Program-made: the position numbers and the translations under genes | Part shown: one piece after another, positions 32,288 to 43,345 of the stretch | Numbering within the stretch: the stretch's first letter is position 1 | How the letters are laid out: each line of letters begins with the position of its first letter | Assembly (NCBI GenBank): GCA_951804985.1 | Contig: OX638133.1 | Location: 64,949,867-65,013,866, forward strand | DNA from: Dryomyza anilis | Lineage: Eukaryota; Arthropoda; Insecta; Diptera; Dryomyzidae | Direction: 5' to 3' | DNA: 64,000 nucleotides | Notes under the pieces: model-generated | Seen by the model: only the letters and a program-made list of their open reading frames with translations | The model's database searches: none | What the model was told of the DNA's origin: nothing

Positions 32288-33765
32288 CAAGGATTGAAAC
32301 CGTAACCGAAACCGATATCCATTTAAAACCGTTTCATTTTTAAAACCGAAATCGTAACCGAAACCGTTATACGAAAATCAGAAATAAACCGATATCCAAA
32401 ACCGATATAAACGGTTTCGGTTTTATACCGTTTTAAAACGGTTTTTAAAAAAGTAAAAAAAGAAACAGAAAAACATATTTTATTTTATATAGAAGATCTT
32501 AAGTAAAATGTCATTAATTAAAATTTGGAGTTCCCAAAATAAACATTTTTGGTTGTACAAAAATTCACATGTTGCTTTTTGAGAAACGATATTTTCAAAA
32601 CAACGGTATTCGTTCTAAAATTTGTTTTTTGTTTCATTAATCGAATTAACAACAAAACACCAGCAACTCCAAGCAAAATTTTTACGTTAAAAAATGATTC
32701 AAATTTTAATAATATTGGTTTTTTCTTTATTTTATTAGTAAAATATATATAGGGGAGCTTGACAAGTTTTGAAAAGTTCATTTGAATATTTGTTATATTC
32801 TTTTAAAGGATCTATTCAATAGAATACTATTTATAAGTCTTCTAATGGATTTTTGACTGATGTTTCAAAATAGCTCAATTTCGGACATAAACAAAACAAT
32901 GGTAATGCAAGAAAAAATGTAAAAAAGTTTCAAATTATTAACATCTCAGTAACTATTTAAGGAAATACGAAAAATGAAGTGCAAGTTCGACAAGTTTAAA
33001 CATTTCAAGTATAAGGCAGATATTTGTTTACATTAGTGATGATTAAAAATTTCTTGTTCTTGTAACGAGAACAAGATCGAGATTTTTCAAAAAAAAGAAC
33101 AAGAGCAAGTGATTGTAATGTATTTATTATGTTTTTAAGGTAATAATGATATACAAAATAATTCATGATATTACTAAATATTGAACTACAAGTAACAATG
33201 GAAAGCGTGCAAAATATTTATGAACGTGAACATTAATGAAGATGTGTGTTTTTTTTTTGTTTTTGTTTTTGTTCAATTCTAAAGAATATAAGCATCTTAA
33301 AAATAAGGCCTGTGAAGCACTTTTGATGCGATAAATAGCTTTAAAAGTGCTTCTAAAGTCGCTTCAAAAAGATAAAACAGACAAAACAATGTTTTTTCTC
33401 TGTTCTTCGCTACGCTAGTTCGTACATCGATTGTGCATATGCACTGTGCTATGCACATTATTATTTTTGTTTTACTTTTATATATAGTTTTTTTTGTTAA
33501 TTATAAAATCATGAAGTAATAAAAAATAATATATGAACATTTTACAGTGTGATATATTTAGCTGATATATTGCTTTTTGTGTTTTTCTTTTTTCACAAAT
33601 CCGCTGATTCGTTTGAAAGTGCAACAACAACAAAAATGCGAATGAAGCAGCATCCAAGCTATTGATAGAATTTTTGGCGGGAAATGTTTTGTACCACAAG
33701 AGAACTCGTTGTTGTTGTCAACTAGGGAGCTGTACTAGATACATACATGTAGTGTGGTGCCATGC

Positions 33766-33836
33766 GTCGGTCTGTGTCATACGTCTGTCCGTTGTCATGC
33801 GTTTGTCTGTTGTCATGCGTCTGTTTGTTACCATGC
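33766..33836 (+). repeat. short minisatellite
   Basis: About four imperfect repeats of a GTCATGCGTCTGTCTGTT-like unit of 16-18 bp, inside the nested hAT-like element. Confidence 0.7.
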
Positions 33837-33991
33837 GATGATACAGGAGAGCAACGAAGAGTTGTCGTTGTGAAAGTGTGTGTATAAGAATCGTAATCGT
33901 TATTGTTATATATTTTCTTCTTTCTGTTAGTATTCGCATTGTAGCGTTTGAGTTTGTGTTCGCATGGTGTTCGCAAAGAAAAATGTTACTA

Positions 33992-35187
33992 CCCAGTCTG
34001 CCATTCGTTTCGATATTGATGCGAGAACGATACGATATGTCGAAGAATTCGTACGATATCGAATCAGATTTCGGTCTATTATCGCATGCCAAAACGTACT
34101 AAATTGCACGCATAGATCGTTGCGACATATCGCAGTATTTTCGTAACGAGAATAAAAACAATTCTGGTTCGATATCGCATTAAATAGTGCAATGATATCG
34201 AGATTTTCTCATTGACATTATTGACATAAATAAGTGCGTCATCAATATATGACATTCGCAATGACAAAATAAAACAAAAAAATAAAATACTAAATCTATT
34301 TTACCAAGCATCTTTAACTAACTATTTTATCTCTCCCTCACTTATCATGCCCTCATCAGTCCATCTTCTGAATCGATTGCATCGACAAAACTCCTAACAA
34401 CCTCCTTTTCAGTGTTAGAATGAGCTGTCATTTGCTTCTACTGTTAACTGGGCTTTTCCTGTATATTGAAATGTTTAAATATTATATAAACGAAAACATG
34501 TTCGAAATACAGTCAACGAACTCAGTCATTGTTTTCATTTTAAAATTTTTGAATACAAATTTTTTGACATCAAAAATAAAAATAAATAAAAACAAACAAA
34601 CGGAAAGCACACTACGTTTTGAAATTTATTTTAAATAAAATAAAGTGAAATAAAACCAAATATATTTTCAAATCAATTGCATACATGCAGATCAAATTAT
34701 AACAATATTTTCTATAGGCCATAGCTATTTTTTAAGTTAATAATAACGTTAAATAAAATATGTTTCTAAGTTATTGTAATAATTTCATGTTCTCATGTCC
34801 TGTAAGTAGGTGCACAGAATATTTGAGCAAACAATATATTATGCAAAATTTGGGTGTCAGTTTTGGTTTATGCAGATAAAATGCACCATAAACCCAATAT
34901 ATCGTGTTTTTTATAACTGTTGGTCCAAAGGAAAATTTCTACAGTCCATATTGAAGACATTTGCAATATTCTGCAATTGTTATTGAAATTATTGTTCTAT
35001 ATTGCTTCGAAAAAATATTGCTATATCGATATTTAAAATGTATAAATATCGAATCCGTCATACAATTTTTTTGTACGAGAAATTTTAAAAATTAGTTGCG
35101 ATAAAGCAACGAGATTGGACGTTTTTATCGAAGTTAGTACGAGAAAGCCTCGAGGTATCGAAGTGCTCCGAGACGTGGCAGACTGGG
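33992..35187. mobile_element. TIR element inside the nested hAT-like element
   Basis: Inverted ends CCCAGTCTGCCA...TGGCAGACTGGG with TA on both sides (33,990-33,991; 35,188-35,189), as in Tc1/mariner-type insertions. 1,196 bp. It contains degenerate GATATCGAA-like motifs and no transposase ORF. The short TIR and 2-bp duplication leave the superfamily open. Confidence 0.65.
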
Positions 35188-36664
35188 TATGCAAGATATT
35201 ATTTGAGTTCTCTTGACATACGGTATGTGTAGCATACGGATTTTTTAATCTGTGACGAAAACAGATAATGCCTATACGAAATATTCCTTATATTTATTGT
35301 ATTGTAGAACGAAAAGTCACCAAACCCATTTTTATGAAAAACTTAATTTTCGAGTTTGTTGATTAATATTATAAAAAGTAATTGATGCATTTTTAAAGTT
35401 GAAATATCAACTAATAGATTTAAATTTTCTTATCAATTGACAGATACATAAAGAAGTTTGTAAAAAATATTTAGCATTTTGAAAATGTATTTGGTGACTT
35501 TTCGTTCATTTTATTATGGCCTTGATATTTTGAATTGTCTCGTCAACATCACTTGATTTATACAATTATTTTTTATTAGTTAATTCTTGTTAAAATATAA
35601 TTCAAATTTTTATATTATTGGTTTTATTTTTTTGTTGGTAAAATGTTGAAGAAATTGAAAATATGGAAAATAAGTAACTTAAATACAATTATTGTTCAAA
35701 TTCTATTCTTTTTCATAATTAATATGCAGTTTAAGATATTTGTCTTCGATCTTTTATTTAAAATTTAAAAGATTAAGATTACCATTTCTTGACTTGCTCT
35801 TGCAAATGATCATCACTAGTTTACATATATTGCAGTTCACAGAATTGTTGAAATTTAATTTCTTTGGCTTTTATGGATGAAAATTGTACAAAATTCTTCT
35901 TATTTGCAATTCAGATCATGTCTCAGGTGAAGTCAAAATGTTGCTTTTCATTGGTTTGTGGTCACGAATTTTTAAATTATTTTTTTTTTTTCTTGGCGTA
36001 ATCAATTAAATAATTCATATAACACAATATTTTTACTAAAATAACAACAAACATTGTTTAAATTACGTTTCCCATTTTACCCCAATATCATAATTTGATC
36101 ATAATTTAGCACCATATAAAAAGTGTAAAATTATTCGAAAAATATGGAAATAAAGAAAATTTATACAAAAACCGAAACCGTAACATGGAACCGGTATACC
36201 GAAACCGTTTCGTTATAAAAACTTAAAACCGTAACCGAACTTAAAACCTTAAAACCGTAAACACATTAACGAACATTAACACTCAACTTGATTTCGATGA
36301 TTTGCAAAGATCCGAAATTTTTCTTTGTGTTTTGCACTGGCAATTTACTTCATAAAAGCTTTGCATTTTCCCGATAAAAATATTTTTGTTGATAAGAAAA
36401 TACGATTAATAAATTAATTTCTAGATTTTTATTTTTATGACATTTGAGCACTGCGTAGGTTGTGTTTAGATAACGAACGTTGCTTAGGTTAAATTCCGTT
36501 TATAAATAACGTTTTCATGTTTAAAGGCATTTTAAGTGTTGTTTAAAGTTAAACAACATTTATAAAGACTGCCGTAAATAGATATTTTTAAAATCAACAG
36601 TACATATAAATCAAAACAGTACATTTTAATAATTGATACATATAAATTACATTTTATAAATCAT

Positions 36665-37200
36665 TTAAATAACAATTTTTTGCATCTTAAGGGTGAGGGT
36701 GTACTCACGGAAAATACATACCGACAGTGCACTATACTCACACGCCGATATATTCATAGTTAGTTTAGATTTACCACATCCGGGCCTGCGTTGACTTGTG
36801 AGGAAGGGTGGGTTTGACTCCTCCTCCTCACTGTCAATGTGCAGGGTGCCGAAGAACGGAAGGGCTATCACCAACGTCTCCGCGCAAACATCGTCGGTCA
36901 TCATGGGTGTATCGCCTCCATGGTTGTCAGGTGGGGCGATACCAGTTTGCCTGACCAGGTCTTTCAAGCAAATTTTTTGAGGTCGTTTTTGTTTGTTTGT
37001 TGTTAGGTCCCACAAGTTGCCGAGAAATACAGTACCACCCGCACAGAGATCCGCTATATACTGGTGGGGCTAGCTAAGTTCGGTCGCCAGCTATCCGATA
37101 CCACCGCTAGCGAGGTATTTTCTCAGCACGGGTTAGATTCTCAGCACGGGTACCTTAATCCAACCCTGGGGGATAGAAGAGGTGGAAGGGAAAGTTAGGA
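36665..37200 (-). pseudogene. possible LINE 5' leader and ORF1 start
   Basis: 36,665-37,015 on the minus strand encodes a hydrophilic protein start (ICLKDLVRQTGIAPPDNHGG, DSEEEESNPP, then CGKSKLTMN). It is preceded on that strand by a GC-richer leader. The CGKSKLT-encoding DNA recurs at about 27,160. Position and composition suggest ORF1 of a LINE, but no diagnostic domain is present. 36,263-36,664 shows nothing. Confidence 0.35.
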
Positions 37201-37410
37201 TGAGGGAAAGGAGGGATGAGAGGACCTCAGAACTATAGTCAGAGGGCATGAGATGGAAGTTGAAGTATTAATGGGCGCCAACCGACATTCATTTTTCCTG
37301 ACCTTCGTATAATAGGACACGGGAGTTATATAATAGGACACGGGGGTTATTTCCAGCTGACACCCACGTGGAGGGTTTGGAATGAGGATTTTTTTGCCAA
37401 ATTTAGGATT

Positions 37411-38026
37411 TTGGAAGGTCAGGTCATGTGAGAAATTTTGAAGTAGGGAAATCTGATAGTAAGAATTATGAAAGTTAAGACCAAATCGCAATGTTGCGTT
37501 AGGTCGTGCTTGCGTTGACAGAAAAAGTAGAATCAATAGAAAGCAATGATTCAAACCGAAAGTAGACCTCATGTGTTTTATCGTAAATTCTCACAAATAT
37601 CGTAAACGCATCAGCAACGCAAAAGTAGAGCTACTCTCTACTAGGTCGTCCGTTTGACATTTGCTTAATAATCGTTATTTCATAGAATTTAGTTTTTTTA
37701 AAAAAATGTATTTGAAAACAATAACAAAAATTTTGTCTGACTAGTGCACGAAAATTCTTTATTTATACCGCGAATAAGAAAAAACGATTCGAAACGCAAC
37801 CGTAACGCATAGCCAAAGGGTCGGTCTTCCGTTTACCGACTTTGGCTATGCGTTGCTCAGGTGTTACGATCTTTGTTCCCCCAACGCATCAGCGCAGTTT
37901 TTCAAGTCGCAATTAAGCATTGCATAACGCAACGTTGCGATTTGGCCTTTATAGTCGGTCTAAGCCGATTATAAATACCTTACACATATGTGATAATGTG
38001 TGTGGTTATCATTTAAAGGAGTAGGT
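37411..38026 (+). mobile_element. Helentron 5' part, split by a MITE
   Basis: Matches the left part of the Helentron at 51,135-51,822: AAGGTCAGGTCATGTGAG, then, after the MITE at 37,478-37,948, ATAGTCGGTCTAAGCCGATT and ACACATATGTG. The right part is cut by the SINE at 38,034. Confidence 0.75.
37478..37948. mobile_element. PIF/Harbinger-like MITE (TTA duplication)
   Basis: 471 bp with about 24-bp inverted ends (CCAAATCGCAA, one base different, then GTTGCGTTA), flanked by TTA at 37,475-37,477 and 37,949-37,951. The Helentron at 51,135-51,822 lacks it, giving the empty site. The interior has a hairpin at about 37,806-37,856 with arms CATAGCCAAAGGGTCGG and CCGACTTTGGCTATG. Confidence 0.82.
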
Positions 38027-38033
38027 CATAGAC

Positions 38034-38265
38034 GCGGAAGCTCAGTGGTTAGTGCGTTGGACTGCGAGTCGAAAGGTCCCCAGTTCAAGCCAGGACTGGG
38101 GCTAACAACATCTTTTCATAGAAACATTTTTCTCTACCGTGCTACCTCTCGTAAATGGCAAACCTACGAGAGTAAAACAATGCTCTCACCCGCCGTTCAG
38201 AGTTGGCAATAAACAGTAGGTCCCACCACTTTGAGTACAAATATAACACGCACAGCTCAAAATAA
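38034..38265 (+). repeat. tRNA-derived SINE, copy 3 (best head)
   Basis: AGCTCAGTGGTTAGTGCG is a good RNA polymerase III A box and CAGTTCAAGCC a B-box-like site about 45 bp later. The SINE body follows, to CACAGCTCAAAAT. The (ATT)n tail present in copy 1 is missing. Confidence 0.8.
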
Positions 38266-38704
38266 ACACCAATTTGCATTGAATTCATTTATTATTTTAT
38301 TAATATTCATATATTTATTTCGAATTTTTACTTAATTAATGAATTTCATATTGTTTGCGACTTCAGAACATTTTTGACGTTTATTTATTTCTGCATGTAT
38401 CCATAATTGTTGGCATGAAACTGGCAACCGAACTGTTGATAGACATGAGGTTGCCGTTTGTCATTTATTTTGTTGATATAATAACGTACTCGGTTGCCGT
38501 AACAAATTCATAAACGTCAAATTTTGTCAGAATGAAAAATACAATCATGAGGTTACTACAACCGTACGTGCAGTTGCGGACTAACATTTTGGTTAGAGTC
38601 AAAAATGGTATGTTCATTTTAATGACATGAGGTTAAAACAAATGTATTTCTGTTGCAACTCTGAAACGTTGGTTCTATTAACCTCATGCCAAAGGTGGAT
38701 TTTC
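38266..38704. other. AT-rich spacer with a hairpin
   Basis: No gene seen. CATGAGGTTAA occurs several times, and 38,622-38,690 has it inverted (CATGAGGTTAA...TTAACCTCATG), so a degraded palindromic repeat is likely. Confidence 0.5.
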
Positions 38705-39440
38705 TGTGTGTAGGCCAGGAATTCGCGAGGCTGTTGTAAAAGAAACGAATTTTGTTTGAAAATCGAAGAACTAATTTTTTTAATTGTGGTTTTCTGATGA
38801 AAAATCCGTGTCGGCTTTTCACAATATATTTAGAAAATCATTCAGGAACAATTAATTTATATACTGCACTATTAAATTATATATTATACTTTGGTACTTT
38901 TTGTCAGCTTAGTATACAAGAAGAGTGCTGCAAGAATACTTTTATTTACATTTAATTTATTTTTTTGTTGTTTTCAAACATCAAACGACGACAAAAGAGA
39001 AGTAGGTAAAAAATTGCAAGAATTTTTAAACATTAATATGTTCAAACGATAGCAATAGAGACATAGATAGAAAATGCTGCTCAACGTTGCCAACTCGTAT
39101 ATCGATAAATTACCGAATGAAAACGAGCTTTGCAACATACCTCTATTTAGATTTGATTAGCATTTTGTTTTTTTTTTTTTTGAAGCATAGTTTTAACCAA
39201 GTAAACCGCCAAGAAATAGTTTATGGTATTTGGTATTGCAACATATTAATGATAAATTTGACAGATTCAGCTGGACAATGTTTACACATATTAATATTTT
39301 ATTACAATCTCAACAAAAAGAAATTAAATAATAATTTAATTACAATTCATTCCTATTGCATGTATGGTCATTTCGTATTACTTTTTAAATACATTCAAAC
39401 ATATTCAAATAAATCTTTTCTATCCGTGTATATGTATATT
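38705..39440. repeat. unclassified interspersed repeat, copy 1
   Basis: Aligns with 44,545-46,590 across CATAGTTTTAACCAAGTAAA, GACAGATT-AGCTGGACAATG-like and CAAATCTTTTCTATCCGTG segments. No ORF of known type. The AT-rich open frame starting at 39,087 runs through it and is probably fortuitous. Confidence 0.75.
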
Positions 39441-39480
39441 AAAAACTATGGAGGTAGACTAATATTTTTTTCCACCACAG

Positions 39481-39551
39481 TGAAGATTTCCTCTAAGGAG
39501 TATTTGGGTAAATTTTGGGAAATATCGGCCGACTGCCACGACCATTACCAT
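39481..39551 (+). CDS. candidate internal exon (weak)
   Basis: A GC-richer 71-bp segment just after the repeat. It follows a pyrimidine-rich tract ending CCACCACAG and precedes a GTAAAA donor-like site. The frame reads VKISSKEYLGKFWEISADCH. A second possible donor (GTAAGG) lies at about 39,589. Neither phase joins cleanly to the exon at 40,316, so other exons or another gene would be needed. Product unknown. Confidence 0.25.
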
Positions 39552-39959
39552 GTAAAATATTTATATAACAGTATTTGGTGTTTGGTAAGGATTCAAAAAT
39601 TTTGTTTTTATTCTGCATTATATAAACTTTATTTAATATTGTATTTTAATAAATTATTTAAAAAAATGTTTATAAATCATATTTTTCATATATTTTGGGG
39701 TATTGAATAATAACAACATGATTTATAAATGAACTAATTCTGGCAATATTTATAGAAGCTGCTCTCTCACGTTTTAGCCAAATATGAAAAATTTGCTTAC
39801 AAAAGTCATTGCAGTAATTTGAAACGAGTTGGGAAATTTAGGTCACATGGGTATGTTCGGTCACATGGGACGGGCTTTTTTTCAATGCCTGTCTTTACAA
39901 TCTTGCCCTTGCACATGTGGGCTTCGAAATTTAAAGGGATAGCAACCGTGTCCCAAAAG

Positions 39960-40180
39960 CAGTAATGAAGTACCAACCATCAACAATTTGAAAATTTATG
40001 GGCCACTATTACCGGGGAAACTAATGCACAGAGAACAGCGAAGGCTAAATATAGTCGCAAGCGCAAGGTATACATATAACATAGTTCGGTACGCACGTGC
40101 AGTACATCGCCATGTGAACCAATGTATTGAAATAGATTGTTCCAAGGGACGACTTTTTGATAACATAAACAAATAATCTT
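39960..40180 (+). other. candidate coding segment (weak)
   Basis: Base composition is less AT-rich than its surroundings. One frame stays open for about 78 codons (SNEVPTINNLKIYGPLLPGK) and an overlapping one reads KAKYSRKRK before a GTATAC donor-like site. Neither frame joins in phase to 40,316. I cannot assign it. Confidence 0.2.
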
Positions 40181-40315
40181 TGAAGTTAGATTTGCAACGA
40201 AGGATTACAATAGAAAATAAATATTTGTTGTTTCTTTTCATTTTAATTTTATATCGACATAACAGTATTAAAAATGCATTATTTATTTTTCAATGATATA
40301 CATCTGTAATTTCAG

Positions 40316-40839
40316 ACTCTCAACCTGAACAACAGACTGTGCTGGAACCACAACGTTATTCTTCATCGGAAATAAATCAACTACAACCATATTCTCATCA
40401 GCTATCTATTTCGCAACATAAGAAAGATCCGCATTCTTTACATTACATTGGTGAAAATTCTCATTATAATAATAATTTTCTGCAAATGCCAACTAATCAT
40501 GCATCAGAAAATGCCTTTATGACTAATCGTGATGGTATCAACAATATACCGTATCATGATACAATGTATGAAAACGGTTCTGCAACTACGTATGAATATC
40601 CATATCGTTATCCAAACTACTCATCGCATAATACGTACACAAATATTCAGCATTATCATCCACATTTCCACAATTTGGGAAATGCACAGCCAACAAGTAA
40701 TGTAGATTCACATCAATATTATATGCGGTGGCCACCAATCCCAACTGTAAATCGATCCAGCAATCATTATAATTCAATACATCCACCTCCTTATTCTCAA
40801 AGTGAAACACCTGCCAATCAATGGCATAATTTAAGATAA
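40316..40839 (+). CDS. terminal coding exon of an unidentified host gene
   Basis: A splice acceptor (AATTTCAG, AG at 40,314-40,315) opens a frame of about 174 residues to a TAA at 40,837-40,839. The exon starts with the last two bases of a split codon, so the preceding intron is phase 1. The protein is low-complexity, rich in Asn, His, Gln, Tyr, Pro and Ser (HYNNNFLQMP, YPYRYPNYSSHN, HYHPHFHNLG, PPPYSQSETP), as in disordered C-termini of developmental regulators. No domain is visible. AATAAA overlaps the stop (40,839-40,844). The undisturbed frame beside so many broken ones suggests selection. Confidence 0.6.
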
Positions 40840-40844
40840 ATAAA
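40839..40844 (+). terminator. poly(A) signal AATAAA
   Basis: A canonical AATAAA overlapping the stop codon of the preceding exon. A very short 3' UTR would result unless a later, weaker signal is used. Confidence 0.4.
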
Positions 40845-40859
40845 CAGTTGATTTTAATT

Positions 40860-43063
40860 TGTCTATATACATATTTCCTGTCAGTTTCAATTTAATAGTT
40901 TTCAGATATTCTACTTAACATAAATCGTAAAATCTGTTCGCTTATGAATGTGTTTTGTCGTCAAAGAATACTATATCGAAGTATAAAATCCTTTATTATA
41001 TGTTTTCAATGGACAATTCTTAAGAATCTTTTAATGGAAACTCGTATCTATTAAAACTATTTAGTTCAATATTTCAATGAAATTTTCATACATTTTCTAC
41101 CAGTGGTAGCAATTTTATTTACATTTTTTAACACTTGACCTTTCATACGACTTCATGCTCATACGACTTCATTCTCGTCGTTGCTAAGTTATAGAGGGGG
41201 TTTGGAAAAAGTACAACAAATTGAAAACATAACACAGGCAACGATCATACGAACTCCGAAACAGTATCTTCATCAGTTATCTGTATATGATGACGTCATA
41301 ATAACATTGAATATTTCGTATATATGAATTGGGTCGTATATTAGAACTTTGTGTTAAATCTGTAAATATGGCTGTAAATATTTTCTAAACCAAAATTTGG
41401 CAGCATTCGATTGAACCAGCATTTGCTGGTTCAAATGACTGTTTGTTAATTTGTTTGTGACTAAACCACACGCCACGGGAACACAACTAATAATGTTATG
41501 ATAGAAAATTACAATTTAATTTTTATTAATTATTTATTTATTTATTTTCCAAAAATGATCATTAAAAAATAAAAATTGTTTTAAATATATTCTTAAAAAT
41601 AAGAAATACATAGTTTTTATTTTTAAATAAATCTATAAGATTAACATTAGTCAGGCTAAAATATTGTAAATTCAGTATTATTTAGTTCGAATAATTAAAA
41701 AAGTAATAAAGCCCGTCATCAGTAACACCCTGCGAAGCACAAACAATTTTAACGCCACACTCTAAAAAAAATGATGGGAATTTACTACTATTGGCTGTAC
41801 CCAGTTTTTTAGATCACTTCGTTAACGGTTTTTATTTGCATTTGAAGTGCATATCATATTTTCATAATAATTTTTTTATTAATTTTTGTCGGTATATATT
41901 TTGTAGCTGGGATTACTCTGACTATGGATGTGAAACGGTTTTCCAATATTAATTTAAAGGTTTTATTCCCATTTGAAATAGTACTATGGGATATTTTAAA
42001 AATCAATTCAAATTTATTAAATACAAATAAAAGCTGTAAACGAATTGATATCGGAGAAACATTTTTCATACTTACCCAGTAGTAAATAGAATGAGTAAAA
42101 AGCAATTCTAGAATTTATTCTATACAGCTGGGGCCCTTTACCGACTCGATACTTCCTTATTTATTTTTTGTATGAAACGGTTTTTATTTCAAGGAACTCC
42201 ACTCTCGTTTCTCGGAGAAGAGAGTTTAGAAGGAGTTCATAAAAAAATTTGTTTACCTGTGAATTTTAAGAACTACTTTTAGAATATATTAACAGGAAGA
42301 GATTCTAATAAACCTCAATTTGAAATCATTTATGAAGCGTTTCTTATTCTTTGAATGTATAATAGGTACCTATTACCACGAATAAAAAGGTGAGAGCTTT
42401 TTTTATTTTATTGTCATATGTTATTTAATATAAATTGTAATTTACTTTTATGAGATGCAGGAGTTACAGTGGAAATCCAATTTGATCTTGCGATTGAAGA
42501 AAAAAACACCAAAGAATATAATAATGTTTTAAGCCGCTATTTTTAATTGGTATAGAAAGTGAAATTACGTAGAATTTATGACGATACAACACTTTTTAAT
42601 TGCACACTTCAGTTTTTCATTGAACATAGTCTGAAATTAGACCAAGATGAGTTTTTGAAAACTTTATAGAATAGTTAAATTTCTTACCGCATTACATTTT
42701 AAAAAAAAGTATTAAATCCTGAAGACATCAGCAGCTCATTTCTGTAAATCGAGCGATAAAATTATTCGACAAGAAATGAAAATTGCGTCATTTTGACGTC
42801 AAATCGACAATATTTGTCGACAACTTTAATCGGTAAAGAATGGTTTCTGGATAACATAATGAGGAGAAATAGTTGCCCTGGTTTCGCAGGGGTTGGATCA
42901 ATCGTTGGCTGACGCATTGCAATGTTTTCTGAGTTGAAGTAGGTGGTGGTGGACTGGGGCAGAGAGTACCAAAAGTCAAAAACTTCAAATTGTGTTATTT
43001 TTAGGAAAATCAGTATGAGGATTGACAATTATTGTATGAAAATTTAATAATCAACATTTAGAG
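40860..43063. other. AT-rich non-coding stretch
   Basis: No supported gene. An 11-bp inverted repeat around a 2-bp loop (TTGAACCAGCA / TGCTGGTTCAA) lies at 41,411-41,434. CATACGACTTCAT is repeated at about 41,145-41,175. The rest is simple AT-rich sequence. Confidence 0.5.
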
Positions 43064-43345
43064 GTTGACTTTTAATAGTGGGCGTGGTACCTCCCATACA
43101 ACTGAAATGATTAAATGTTTTTCGGTATTATAATGCAGTTATCAAAATTTCATCTTGATTCGATTGATTTGATTAGACAAGTTGACGTGTACCTCCCAAA
43201 TAACAAAAATGTTAAAAATGTCACATTGGAAAATAATAGAGCTACTGTGATGAAACTTTATAATATATAGTTTTTCGTTGAAATGATTGGACAAGTGGTC
43301 GTGTTACCTCCCATACAACCAAAAACTTTTGAAAATGTTAATATT
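43064..43345. repeat. three degenerate tandem units
   Basis: TACCTCCCATACAAC-like cores at about 43,088, 43,190 and 43,309, each preceded by a GTGGGCGTGG-like or GTTGACGTG-like motif. Period about 105-120 bp. It resembles the tandem core of Helentron-type repeats. Confidence 0.55.

Larger units (their letters stand above)
33034..35818. mobile_element. nested hAT-like element with 8-bp duplication GTTTACAT
   Basis: 2,785 bp inserted in hAT-like copy 1. The ends are TAGTGATGAT...ATCATCACTA, flanked by GTTTACAT at 33,026-33,033 and 35,819-35,826. The uninterrupted homologue near 55,590 lacks it, which confirms the insertion. AGAACAAG / CAAGAGCAAG subterminal motifs occur at both ends. No transposase frame. 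It contains a further TIR element at 33,992-35,187. Confidence 0.88.
32288..36262. mobile_element. hAT-like non-autonomous element, copy 1 (host of nested elements)
   Basis: Begins CAAGGATTGAAACCG and is rich in AACCGAAACCG motifs at both ends (32,288-32,460; 36,165-36,262). It aligns along its length with 54,018-56,102. The right terminus lacks the closing inverted repeat, so it is truncated or decayed there. The interior is split at 33,033 by another element (33,034-35,818). No transposase ORF. Confidence 0.8.

Noticed and set aside
33718..34146. Overlapping frames on both strands near a minisatellite
   Set aside because: Products of simple repeats and inverted motifs inside a non-autonomous transposon, with no homology recognised.
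37195..37572. 125-codon minus-strand frame
   Set aside because: It crosses the start of a Helentron and a MITE border and contains a repeated VSYYITPVSYY segment from a local direct repeat. Not a gene.
38034..38105. Functional tRNA gene
   Set aside because: A/B-box-like motifs are present, but no complete cloverleaf is evident and the sequence continues into a body shared by other copies, so it is a SINE head.
39087..39710. 207-codon open frame
   Set aside because: It runs through an interspersed repeat and AT-rich DNA, with Phe/Ile/Tyr/Lys-biased composition and no domain. Only the short part at 39,481-39,551 looks exon-like.
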